Source: JANQOH01 sp965243325
GTDB lineage: Bacteria; Pseudomonadota; Alphaproteobacteria; UBA7887
Direction: 5' to 3'
Assembly: GCA_965243325.1 (NCBI GenBank)
Contig: CBDEUQ010000003.1
Span: 62,001-126,000, forward strand
Length of the DNA stretch: 64,000 nucleotides
A program made the position numbers and the translations under genes. Under the pieces are notes generated by a model. That model searched no databases, was not told the origin of the DNA, and saw nothing but the letters and a program-made list of their open reading frames with translations. Positions 16,678-24,645 of this stretch are shown piece by piece. The number at the start of each line of letters is the position of its first letter. Within the stretch, counting starts at the first letter, position 1.

Positions 16678-16983
16678 GTGACGCACCCGTTTCATCCTCT
16701 TCACGGGCGCGAGTTCGAGCTGATTGAGAACTGGACGATCATGGGAGTGGCGTGGCTTCGATACCCAAGTGACGACGGGACGCTGCGCAGCATCCGACAG
16801 GCTTGGACCAGCGTAGCGGACGAGGATCCGTTTGTGCGCGTGTCGGCGGGCCGGTCGGCGTTCCGCCTCTCGGACCTGTTTGCGCTGGCGGCATTGCTGG
16901 ACAGCCTGGATGGGGACGACCGCACCGTGCGGGAGAACGATAACGGGGCGGAGACTGTCAAGGAGATTTTGCCGAATGTGTAA
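16678..16983 (+). CDS. DUF5372-like protein of the serine-recombinase transposon
   Basis: About 101 residues with FHPLHGREFELIENW near the start and VSAGRSAFRLSDLFALAALLDSL near the end, typical of the small DUF5372 proteins found beside recombinase genes. The first usable start is GTG 16678 (VTHPFHPLH). The family-like RFRVTHPFHP stretch extends a few codons upstream without a start codon, so the N-terminus is either GTG-initiated or trimmed. It opens a cassette with a helix-turn-helix gene, a short gene and the recombinase. Confidence 0.55.
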   Translation: MTHPFHPLHGREFELIENWTIMGVAWLRYPSDDGTLRSIRQAWTSVADEDPFVRVSAGRSAFRLSDLFALAALLDSLDGDDRTVRENDNGAETVKEILPNV

Positions 16984-17144
16984 GAATGTTTTTGCACATA
17001 AACGGGGAATACAGGGCATCTTGACGGCCAGGAAGACGGCGTCTTCTGGCTATTATGTGAAGTATAGCATGGAGTTTCCGATCATAAAGAGGAAGAAAGG
17101 GGTTGATACGGCGTTGGGAATGTGCATAAATATACTTACATTCC
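16974..17144. repeat. inverted-repeat pair around an AT-rich spacer
   Basis: The arms GAATGTGTAAGAATGTTTTT... (16974-17001) and, inverted, ...AATATACTTACATTCC (17119-17144) match over about 26 bp with small differences. They flank a 120-bp segment much poorer in GC than its surroundings. The right arm also folds on itself (GGAATGT 17117-17123 / ACATTCC 17138-17144) and is followed by TTTTCC. The left arm contains the stop of the DUF5372 gene. It could be a small inserted element or the control region of the cassette. Confidence 0.6.
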
Positions 17145-17165
17145 TTTTCCGACGGAGCCCGCGCC

Positions 17166-17624
17166 ATGGCCAGACGCCCCGCCGACGCCAAGACCCGCGC
17201 CCTCAAGGAGCATGGCTGCCTGAACCCGAACGCGGAGGCGGTGCGCGACGAGCTGTTCGTGTCCAATGCGTTCTTCGACCCGCGCGATCTGCTCCAGGTC
17301 AAGTACGAGATGCTGCGCCGGGTGCGCGAAGACGGCGTGCCAGTGAGCCACGCCGCCGCCAGCTTCGGCGTCTCGCGGCCGACCTGGTATCAGGCGCAGC
17401 GCGCATGGGAGGCCGGCGGCCTGCCGGGCCTGCTGCCGGACCGGCCGGGACCGCGCCGGCCCCACAAGCTCAGCGACGAGGTGGTCGAGGCGCTGCGGGC
17501 GGCGAAGAGCGAACGGCCGGAGCTGACCGCCGCCGAGATGGTCGAGCTGGTGCGCGACCGCTTCGGCGTCTCGGTCCATCGCAGCAGCATCGACCGCGCC
17601 CTGGCGCGGGGAAAAAAACGATGA
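17166..17624 (+). CDS. helix-turn-helix protein of the serine-recombinase transposon
   Basis: A 152-residue protein: VSNAFFDPRDLLQVKYEMLRRVREDGVPVSHAAASFGVSRPTWYQAQRAWEAGG (about 36-90) is a transposase-type helix-turn-helix. It is followed by LLPDRPGPRRPHKLSDEVVEALRAAK and a second helical DNA-binding-like part. There is no catalytic domain, so it probably assists or regulates the recombinase encoded two genes downstream. Its stop overlaps the next start by 4 nt (ATGA), so the three genes from here to 19944 are translationally coupled. Confidence 0.75.
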   Translation: MARRPADAKTRALKEHGCLNPNAEAVRDELFVSNAFFDPRDLLQVKYEMLRRVREDGVPVSHAAASFGVSRPTWYQAQRAWEAGGLPGLLPDRPGPRRPHKLSDEVVEALRAAKSERPELTAAEMVELVRDRFGVSVHRSSIDRALARGKKR

Positions 17625-17926
17625 CGATGCACAACCCACCCTGCACCGCGCTCCCGGCGGCGGAGCCTTCGGCCTACGGACAGGGGTACGAACGGATGCG
17701 CCGTCATGCCGTCGAGCCCGGCGCCGTCCACGACCGCCACGGAAGCGGCGTGGTGGCGTTGCGCGGCGTCGCGGCCTGGCTGCATGCCTTCGCCGCGCTG
17801 CCCGCCCCGCCGGCGGCCGCGTGCGCGGGGGCCGCGCCCGGGCCGTTGCCCACCGGGGTCGAGACGTCGGCGATCGACATTCTGATCGCCATGCTCAACG
17901 GCCATATGGAAGGAAAGCCGGCATGA
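17621..17926 (+). CDS. short transposon-associated protein, 101 aa
   Basis: It starts MTMHNPPCTALPAAEPSAYGQ and has an Ala/Pro-rich middle and a hydrophobic C-terminus (SAIDILIAMLNGHME). I do not recognise a domain. It is coupled by ATGA overlaps at both ends to the helix-turn-helix gene and the recombinase gene, which argues that it is a genuine component of that cassette. Confidence 0.6.
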   Translation: MTMHNPPCTALPAAEPSAYGQGYERMRRHAVEPGAVHDRHGSGVVALRGVAAWLHAFAALPAPPAAACAGAAPGPLPTGVETSAIDILIAMLNGHMEGKPA

Positions 17927-19944
17927 GCAGCGCCCATCAGAAGGTGGATACGGGCCATCTGAGCCGCGATGCCTACTTGTACGTGCGCCAGTCAAGCCTG
18001 CAGCAGGTGTTCGACCATGGCGAGAGCACGCGCCGCCAGTACGCGCTGCGGGAGCGCGCCGTGGCGCTGGGCTGGCCGACCGAGAACATCGTCGTGATCG
18101 ACCGCGATCTCGGCCTCTCTGGCGCCGACAGCGACCGCGAGGGGTTCCAGCACCTGGTCGCCGAGGTCGGCATGGGCCGGGCCGGCATCGTGCTCGGGCT
18201 CGAGGTCAGCCGTCTCGCGCGCAACTCCACCGACTGGCATCGGCTGATCGAGCTCTGCGCGCTGAGCGAGACACTGATCCTCGACGAGGACGGCGTCTAC
18301 GATCCCGTCGACTTCAATGACCGGCTCCTGCTGGGGCTTAAAGGCACGATGAGCGAGGCAGAGCTGCACATGATGCGCGCCCGGCTGCGCGGCGGGACGC
18401 TCAACGCGGCCAAGCGCGGGGAGTTGAAGCTTCCTCTGCCGGTGGGGCTGGTCTACGACCCGCTCGACCAGGTGGTGCTCGACCCCGACGAACAAGTGCA
18501 GCACGGCCTGCGCCTGCTGTTCGACACCTTCACCCGGACCGGCTCCGCGCAGGCCACGGTGAAGCACTTCAACAGAGAGAAGCTGCTGTTCCCCCACCGT
18601 CCTCTCAGCGGACCGCAAAAGGGCGAGCTGCATTGGAAGCGGCTGAAGTTCTCGCAGGTGATCAACACGCTGCACAACCCGCGATACGCCGGTGCCTTCG
18701 CGTACGGCCGCACCCGGCGCCGCCGGCGGCCCGGCGGCGGTGTCGAGCACAGGCGCCTGGCGCGCGAGGAATGGACGGTGCTGTTGCGCGACGCGCACCC
18801 GGGCTACATCACCTGGGAGCGGTTCGAGGAGAACGAACTGCAACTCCGGAACAATGCGCAATCCTACGAAGCGAAGCGCCGCAGCCCCCCGCGCGAGGGA
18901 CCGGCACTGCTGCAGGGCCTGGCCATCTGCGGCGTCTGCGGCCGGAGCATGACGGTCCGCTACCGCACCCGTAAAGGACGGCAATATCCCGATTATGTGT
19001 GCCAGAGAGAAGGGATCGAGACAGCGAGCGGCAGCGTGTGTCAGGGCGTATCGGGCGGCGCCATCGATCGCGCGGTCGGCGAGCTGCTGGTGGAACTGGT
19101 GACACCGCTCACGCTGGACGTCGCGCTCCAAGTGCAGAACGAGCTCACGGCCCGCGCCGAGGAGGCCGATTTATGGCGTTCCCAACAGGTGCAGCGCGCC
19201 CGCGAGGAAGCGGACTTGGCGAGGCAACGGTTCATGCAGACCCATCCCGACAACCGGATGGTCGCCGACGTGCTGGAGGCGGAATGGAACGCGAAACTCC
19301 GGGCCCTGGACGAGGCGCAGCACGAGCTCGATCGCAGCCGCGCCGAGCCTGACCGGGGGTTGGACGATGAGCAACGAAAGCGAGTGCTTGAGCTGGCCAG
19401 AGACTTCCCCCGCCTGTGGAACGATCCGGCGACGCCGCACCGCGAGCGCAAGCGGATGGCGCGGCTGCTGATCGAGGACGTGACGCTGACCAAGGCCACG
19501 CGGAGCCTGGGAGTGCGCCTGCGCGGCGGCGCGACCAGAGAGCTCATCTGGACGCCGGATCCACGCGTGTATGAAATCCGCAGGACCAGCGATGAGATCG
19601 TTGCCGAGATCGACAGGCTGTTGGATGACCACACGGATGGCGAGATTGCGTCGATCCTCAATACGCGCGGATCCCGAACCGGGCATGGCCATGCCTTTAC
19701 CCCGAAGCTGGTGACAGCAACCCGCCACAATCGGTCTCTCAGGTCACGCTACGAGCGGCTTCGCGATCGTGGGCTGTTGACGATCCATGAGGCCGCCGAC
19801 CGGCTCACCGTCTCGATCCGCACCATCAAAAAATGGCGCAGGGCCGGGCGTCTGCGCGGTTATGCCTACAACGACAGACCGGAATACCTGTTCGAGGTTC
19901 CCGATCTCCCGCCGACCAGGCAGGCAAGTCGATGCGGCCCGTGA
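17923..19944 (+). CDS. large serine recombinase of a transposon
   Basis: A 673-residue recombinase: an N-terminal resolvase domain with the nucleophile Ser in YLYVRQSS (about 17-24), EVSRLARNSTDW (about 89-100) and the long helix after GLKGTMSEAELHMMR. Next are the recombinase domain, the zinc-ribbon domain with GLAICGVCGRSMTVRY...YVCQRE, a coiled coil (about 390-460) and a C-terminal excisionase-like helix-turn-helix (LTIHEAADRLTVSIRTIKKWRRAGRL). It is the last gene of the cassette starting at 16678. An insertion here would account for the broken zinc-ribbon genes on either side. Confidence 0.9.
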   Translation: MSSAHQKVDTGHLSRDAYLYVRQSSLQQVFDHGESTRRQYALRERAVALGWPTENIVVIDRDLGLSGADSDREGFQHLVAEVGMGRAGIVLGLEVSRLARNSTDWHRLIELCALSETLILDEDGVYDPVDFNDRLLLGLKGTMSEAELHMMRARLRGGTLNAAKRGELKLPLPVGLVYDPLDQVVLDPDEQVQHGLRLLFDTFTRTGSAQATVKHFNREKLLFPHRPLSGPQKGELHWKRLKFSQVINTLHNPRYAGAFAYGRTRRRRRPGGGVEHRRLAREEWTVLLRDAHPGYITWERFEENELQLRNNAQSYEAKRRSPPREGPALLQGLAICGVCGRSMTVRYRTRKGRQYPDYVCQREGIETASGSVCQGVSGGAIDRAVGELLVELVTPLTLDVALQVQNELTARAEEADLWRSQQVQRAREEADLARQRFMQTHPDNRMVADVLEAEWNAKLRALDEAQHELDRSRAEPDRGLDDEQRKRVLELARDFPRLWNDPATPHRERKRMARLLIEDVTLTKATRSLGVRLRGGATRELIWTPDPRVYEIRRTSDEIVAEIDRLLDDHTDGEIASILNTRGSRTGHGHAFTPKLVTATRHNRSLRSRYERLRDRGLLTIHEAADRLTVSIRTIKKWRRAGRLRGYAYNDRPEYLFEVPDLPPTRQASRCGP

Positions 19945-19965
19945 CGAAAGCCGAAATCTGCCCCG

Positions 19966-20862
19966 GTGTTCGACGGAATAATGGAGGTGCAGTATGCAGC
20001 ATGCTTCCGGCGGGCCGCGAAACGCCTGCGCCGCGCCGAGCGCCGGGCCGCCGGCCTCTGCGAAACCTGCGCGGCGCCCGTGACCGGCAGGGCGGCCTAT
20101 TGCGACTCCTGCGCCGCCGCCCGGAACGAACGGCGGCAGCGCAATCCGGAGCCGGCGCGCGAGGCCGACCGCCGACGCTATGCCGAGCGGCGCAAACGGG
20201 GCGACTGCACGAGCTGCGGCAAGCCGGTCCAGGGGACGGCCGAGTGCCGGACGTGCCGCGACGCTCACCGGGCACGCTACGACTCCCGCCGGGCCGCCGG
20301 GGTCTGCGTCAAGTGCCGGACCCCCACCGACGGCGGCGCGGCCTACTGCGATCCCTGCGCCGCCGCCAAGGCCGCGAGCCGCGACCGCGACCGCGCGGCG
20401 GAATACGCGGCCAGGCGCCGGCGGTATGCCGAACGGCGGGCGAAGGGGCGCTGCGTCGCGTGCAACGCGCCATCGCCGGACGCGGCGCGCTGCAAACCTT
20501 GTGCGGCCGTCAACGCCGGGCAGCGTGATCGTGAGGCGGAGAAAGCCGCCCGGCGCCGGCGGTATGCCGAGCGGCGGGCGAAGGGACGCTGTGTCGAGTG
20601 CGACGCGCCGTCGCCCGGGGCGGCGCGGTGCGAGCCCTGTTCCCTCCGGCACCGCGAGCGCTCGGGAGCGTTCCGCGGCATCCCGCTATGGGACCCGAGC
20701 TGGACGGTGATCGAGATCGCCACCGGGGTCTGTCACGGCACCTATGACAGCGAGATGGAGGTCGCGGCCTGTCTCGCCTTCGCCAGGCTCTCGCGCGACG
20801 AGGTCGAGGTGATCGCCGACGCCAGCCCGATGGCGGGTTTCATTGCGCCCGGTTGGCAGTGA
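19966..20862 (+). CDS. CxxC zinc-ribbon repeat protein (five repeats plus C-terminal domain), probably 5' truncated
   Basis: About 298 residues from GTG 19966 (an alternative is ATG 19981; neither matches a relative). Five CxxC...CxxC units follow: CETC/CDSC, CTSC/CRTC, CVKC/CDPC, CVAC/CKPC, CVEC/CEPC, separated by RRYAERRAKGRC-type helices; the last two units are nearly identical. The C-terminal 60 residues (GIPLWDPSWTVIEIATG, YDSEMEVAACLAFARLSRDEVEVIADASPM) are shared with the next gene. The N-terminus lacks the MTAKDIDTLRAEY-like start, which supports loss of its front through the transposon insertion. Confidence 0.7.
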   Translation: MFDGIMEVQYAACFRRAAKRLRRAERRAAGLCETCAAPVTGRAAYCDSCAAARNERRQRNPEPAREADRRRYAERRKRGDCTSCGKPVQGTAECRTCRDAHRARYDSRRAAGVCVKCRTPTDGGAAYCDPCAAAKAASRDRDRAAEYAARRRRYAERRAKGRCVACNAPSPDAARCKPCAAVNAGQRDREAEKAARRRRYAERRAKGRCVECDAPSPGAARCEPCSLRHRERSGAFRGIPLWDPSWTVIEIATGVCHGTYDSEMEVAACLAFARLSRDEVEVIADASPMAGFIAPGWQ

Positions 20863-20932
20863 TGAGCGGGGAGATCCCTGCTGCGTCGCCGGCCCGCCGC
20901 CCGCAATTCAGCACGACAGGAAGGACACCGCG

Positions 20933-22081
20933 ATGACCGCGAAGGACATCGACACGCTGCGCGCCGAATATCGCGAACGCTACCACCGCCGCACCGCCGA
21001 GCGCCGTTCGAAGGGCCTCTGCGTGCATTGCGGCGAGCGTCCGCCCAAACCCGGCCGCAGCCGGTGCGAGCCGTGCGCGGCCAAGAAGCGGCCGGCCCAC
21101 CGCGCCCGCTACCATCGCCGCACCGCCGAGCGCGTCGCGCGGGGGCTCTGCCCGAAATGCGGCAAGCGCCCGCCCGCGCCGGAGCGCAGCCAGTGCGCGC
21201 CCTGCCTGGAGAAGGACGCCGCCGCCGGCCGGGCCCGGGACGCGAGGCTCAGGGCCGCCGGCATCCCGCGCCGCGATCCGGCCAAGGCCGCCGAGTACGA
21301 GCGCGGGCGCAACCGCCGCCGGGCCGAGTACCGCCGCGCCAGGGGGCTGTGCGCCGCCTGCGGCAAGTCCCCGCCGGCGCCTGGCCGCGTGTCCTGCGAG
21401 CCGTGCCTGGAGACGCGCCGCGCGCAGGACCGCGCGAAATACGCGGCCGGCAAGGCGGCGGGCAAGCTCTACGGCGGGGCCGATCCCGAGGCTTGCCGCA
21501 AGGCCGCCCGCGCCCGCAGCCGGCGGCGGAGGAAAGCCTGGATCGAGGCCGGGCTCTGCGTCCGCTGCGGCGCGACACCGGAGGTCGAGGGCAGCACGAA
21601 CTGCGAGGCCTGCAAGCAGAAAAGCCGGGCCAGGGGCCGCCGCAAATACGCCGAACGGCGCGCCGCCGGGCTCTGCACCAAGTGCGGAAGCCCCGCTTTC
21701 GACGGCCTGGCCTATTGCGGCGCCTGCGCCGCCATCCGCGAGGTCCAGCGGCCGCCGGAGGTCAAGAACGCCCAGTCCCGGCGGCGATACGCCGAACGGC
21801 GCGCCCGCGACCGGTGCACCGACTGCGGCGCGCCGTCCCAGGGCGCCTCGCGCTGCGTGCCGTGCGCGGAACGCTCGCACCACCGCTCGACATACTTCAA
21901 GGGCATCCCGATCTGGGACCCGAGCTGGACCGTGATCGAGATCGCCACCGGCGAGGCGCTCGGCACCTTCGACAGCGAGGCCGACGTGGCGCTCTGCCTC
22001 GCCTTCGAGAAGCTGGCGCGCGACCAGGTCGAGGTAATCGCCGACATCAGCCCGATGGCGATGCACACGAGCTGGACCTGA
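20933..22081 (+). CDS. CxxC zinc-ribbon repeat protein (six repeats plus C-terminal domain)
   Basis: A 382-residue intact member. Six CxxCG...CxxC units occur (CVHC/CEPC, CPKC/CAPC, CAAC/CEPC, CVRC/CEAC, CTKC/CGAC, CTDC/CVPC), spaced about 50 residues apart by Arg-rich helices. They are followed by a conserved C-terminal domain: GIPIWDPSWTVIEIATGEALGTFDSEADVALCLAFEKLARDQVEVIADISP. The start ATG 20933 follows AAGGA. This is a string of small zinc knuckles on charged helices, likely to bind nucleic acid or scaffold a complex. I know no characterised family with this layout. Confidence 0.8.
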   Translation: MTAKDIDTLRAEYRERYHRRTAERRSKGLCVHCGERPPKPGRSRCEPCAAKKRPAHRARYHRRTAERVARGLCPKCGKRPPAPERSQCAPCLEKDAAAGRARDARLRAAGIPRRDPAKAAEYERGRNRRRAEYRRARGLCAACGKSPPAPGRVSCEPCLETRRAQDRAKYAAGKAAGKLYGGADPEACRKAARARSRRRRKAWIEAGLCVRCGATPEVEGSTNCEACKQKSRARGRRKYAERRAAGLCTKCGSPAFDGLAYCGACAAIREVQRPPEVKNAQSRRRYAERRARDRCTDCGAPSQGASRCVPCAERSHHRSTYFKGIPIWDPSWTVIEIATGEALGTFDSEADVALCLAFEKLARDQVEVIADISPMAMHTSWT

Positions 22082-22246
22082 CCGGATCGCCGGCCCCGGC
22101 CGCCTAGCCGGGGAACGGGCGCGGCGGGGTCTCCCCGCTGCGCTGCCGGCCCGCCGTCCGCCGGTAATCGACGCGCCGGCCTTCTCGACATGCGTATAGC
22201 CGGCCGGGCGCCCGCCGGCCCGACCCCAACCGAAGGAGCTTTCACT

Positions 22247-22513
22247 ATGACCGCCTGCATCCCCGACGATCCCGCCTATTGCTTCTGTCCGATTGCGGAA
22301 GAGGACGGCGAACCGCCGCAGATTCGCATTTTGGTGGAAGGTCTCATCTTCGCCATCCCCACCGCGCTGGTCGCCCTCGACCGCGAGCAGGGGCTCGACG
22401 TGTGCGACCGGTTGAACCGGGCGCTCGGTCTCGATCGCGCCTCCTGGACCGCGCTGGCCGCGCGCTGCCTGCGCGCCGGCGCCGGCGGCATGAACGGCAG
22501 CACCGTGCACTGA
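22247..22513 (+). CDS. hypothetical protein, 88 aa
   Basis: A short acidic protein beginning MTACIPDDPAYCFCPIAEEDG. Its ATG follows AAGGAG at good spacing. IRILVEGLIFAIPTALVALD is hydrophobic but broken by charges, so a membrane helix is uncertain. It lies between the zinc-ribbon genes and ssb, in what looks like the element backbone. No family recognised. Confidence 0.5.
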   Translation: MTACIPDDPAYCFCPIAEEDGEPPQIRILVEGLIFAIPTALVALDREQGLDVCDRLNRALGLDRASWTALAARCLRAGAGGMNGSTVH

Positions 22514-22718
22514 AACCGCCCGGAATCGCCGCCGCGCTTTCCGGCTCGCCAACCGCCGCGCCAGTTACCGCGGGCGCGGGGCGTGACGGCGCCGGCGTCG
22601 GCACGGGGTTCGCCCGGGAGTTGGAGGGGAGCTTTCGCGGGGGCGTGTCCGGCAGGGCGGCGGGAGGGAGTCCGGTCGCCTCGATGCCTGGCGCGGCAAC
22701 GCGAAGGAGGTTTTCGCC

Positions 22719-22964
22719 ATGTTCCTGTCCGACCATTCCCCCGACCTTCCCGCCGGCAGCCTGCTGCTGGCCGAGCTGGGGATCGACCCGGCCGCCGTCC
22801 GCGAGGCGATCGAGGACGAGCGCGCGATGCGGTGCCCCGAGCGACCGGCGATCTATCCCGAGCACGGTTTCGCCGGCCTCTTCCCGGAACCGGCGGTGGG
22901 CGGTTTCGGCGAGGCGGTGCCGGACGAGCCCTGGGACCCGGCGTCGTCGCTCCCTCCGGCGTGA
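22719..22964 (+). CDS. hypothetical protein, 81 aa
   Basis: Begins MFLSDHSPDLPAGSLLLAEL behind AAGGAGG. It is acidic and contains GIDPAAVREAIEDERAM, with a Pro-rich end. It resembles no family I know. The strong ribosome-binding site and the position 116 nt before the ssb start support it as a real small gene. Confidence 0.5.
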   Translation: MFLSDHSPDLPAGSLLLAELGIDPAAVREAIEDERAMRCPERPAIYPEHGFAGLFPEPAVGGFGEAVPDEPWDPASSLPPA

Positions 22965-23080
22965 TGGAGGTGGAGGAGGGCTTGGAGAAGGTGAGCGGCG
23001 GGGGGCCGGGGGGAGAGATCGTCCCGGCTTCCCGTCGTTCGCAAACCATCGTCAGAATCCTGAGCCACAAGGAGATAGCA

Positions 23081-23548
23081 ATGGCTTTCGGAAAGAACTA
23101 CGCGGAAATCGTCGGACACCTCGGCGGCGATGTCGTCATCAACCATCTCGCCTCGGGCGGGCGCGTCGCGAACTTGAGCGTGGCGACCGACGAGTCCTAT
23201 TTCGACCGCGCCGGCCAGAAGGTCGACCAGACCGAGTGGCATCGCGTCGTCACCTTCCAGGACGGGCTGATCGACATGCTGGAGCGGCACGCCAGGAAGG
23301 GCCGGCTTATCAGCGTCGAGGGCAAGCTGCGGACGCGGCGCTGGAAGAAGGACGGCGACGACTCCTGGCGCTACTCGACCGAGATCCTCGTCGTGCCGGG
23401 CGATCGGGTCCAGTTCTACGACAAGCCGAACCGCGCCAACGGCAACGGCGCCCAGGCCGAGCCCGCTCCGGCGAACGGCGAGGCGATGCCGGCCGGCGGT
23501 GACCCTGCACAGGCCGACGACCTCGGATCGGATCGTATCCCCTTCTGA
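23081..23548 (+). CDS. ssb: single-stranded DNA-binding protein (element-encoded)
   Basis: A 155-residue OB-fold SSB: NYAEIVGHLGGDVVINHL, RVANLSVATDESY, TEWHRVVTFQDGLIDMLERHARKGRLISVEGKLRTRRW and the acidic, Phe-terminated tail DDLGSDRIPF that recruits partner proteins. It differs from a housekeeping SSB in its N-terminus and shorter linker, as expected for plasmid or element copies that protect transferred single strands. The start ATG 23081 follows AAGGAGA; the frame is open upstream but unrelated. It is associated with zinc-ribbon, DUF2493 and relaxase genes in the same island. Confidence 0.85.
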   Translation: MAFGKNYAEIVGHLGGDVVINHLASGGRVANLSVATDESYFDRAGQKVDQTEWHRVVTFQDGLIDMLERHARKGRLISVEGKLRTRRWKKDGDDSWRYSTEILVVPGDRVQFYDKPNRANGNGAQAEPAPANGEAMPAGGDPAQADDLGSDRIPF

Positions 23549-23691
23549 GCCGGTTCCCCTCCCTCCCAACTCGGGCGGCCGTTTCGGCGGTCGTCCTTTT
23601 TTTCTGCCGTGGGTCCGGTGTCCGCCGCCGCGCCGGGAGTGGAGAAAAGCGGAGGGTCGGGCAAGCCGACTGAAGAGAGAGGGAGGAGGCC

Positions 23692-24129
23692 ATGGCCATC
23701 CGCTACGTCATCCGCACCGTCGACGAGGACTGGATCGATCTTGTCGACGAACCCGTCCGCATCGACGACCGCCGCGCCGCCTGGGCCGAGGTCCGGCGCC
23801 GCATCGCCGCCGATCCCGATCTGAAGACCGTCGTCATCAATCGCGACAACGGCGCGATCCTCTGGCAGAGCGATCCCGACGTTCCGCCGCGCTACCGCGT
23901 CGCCACCGCCGACCGGACGTACGTCTACGCCATCGACGATGTCGACTTCCCCATTGAGGTCCTCTCCGAGCACAAGGAGAAGGACGACGCCTGGACCGCC
24001 TTCTACGACGCGGTTGCGGCCTCCGGCGACGAGCTGGTGTTCATCTTCGACATCTCCGGGCCGCAGCGCCGCATCGTCGCCAACTCCGACGATTTCGATC
24101 ATCTCAAGCCCGTCCGGGACGTGGCGTGA
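23692..24129 (+). CDS. hypothetical protein, 145 aa
   Basis: A compact acidic protein (MAIRYVIRTVDEDWIDLVDE) with ordered-looking strands such as KTVVINRDNGAILW and TYVYAIDDVDFPIEV. The ATG at 23692 follows GGGAGGAGG. It lies between ssb and the DUF2493 gene. I do not recognise it; codon use and the clean ribosome-binding site indicate a real gene. Confidence 0.55.
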   Translation: MAIRYVIRTVDEDWIDLVDEPVRIDDRRAAWAEVRRRIAADPDLKTVVINRDNGAILWQSDPDVPPRYRVATADRTYVYAIDDVDFPIEVLSEHKEKDDAWTAFYDAVAASGDELVFIFDISGPQRRIVANSDDFDHLKPVRDVA

Positions 24130-24453
24130 TGCCGGGCCGGTCGCGTAGGCGGACGGGAGGGTTGGGCGACCCCCTTCGGGGCCGGGCTCTCCGCTCATAT
24201 CGTCACTCGCTGGCGCTCGCGCCGAAACCGCTGCGATCCCTGTCGCCTCCGCCCGCTGGCGCGGGCTGCGCGCTCCGCTTGCCAATGCGCCCGGCAGGTC
24301 CGGGGATCGTTTCCAGGGCCGTGCAGGCCGAGAGGCCGATGGGGTCCGTGCAGGTGGAGAGGGAGGGGCTGGCCGCTGTGCTGTCTCATTGTCCCACACG
24401 TGCTCGGGCCAGCAACCCCTGCGGGGTCCTCCGCTCCGCTCCGGCCTGGCCCA

Positions 24454-24557
24454 AGAAGCTCTAGGGCGGACCGTGAAAGTTGCCGACCGTGAAGATCGCT
24501 GGCGCGATCTTCCGCACCACTCGCCGACTTTCCGCACCACTCCGCCCAAGAGCTTCT
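24454..24557. repeat. large imperfect palindrome with direct repeats in each arm
   Basis: The centre is GATCGC tggc GCGATC (24494-24509). The arms extend about 50 bp each way to AGAAGCTCT (left) and AGAGCTTCT (right), passing AAAGTTGCC/GCCGACTTT and GGGCGGA/TCCGCCC. The left arm has two copies of GACCGTGAA; the right arm has two copies of TTCCGCACCACT. It sits in a 516-bp gap (24130-24645) that shows no gene. It could be a replication, transfer or regulatory site of the element. Confidence 0.75.
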
Positions 24558-24645
24558 AAGGCCAGGTGCTCGCCCTGTGCGCGCGTGAGCCAAAGAGACA
24601 TCACATCGGCGCACAACGCTCCGGTGCATCCAACAGGAGACCGTC

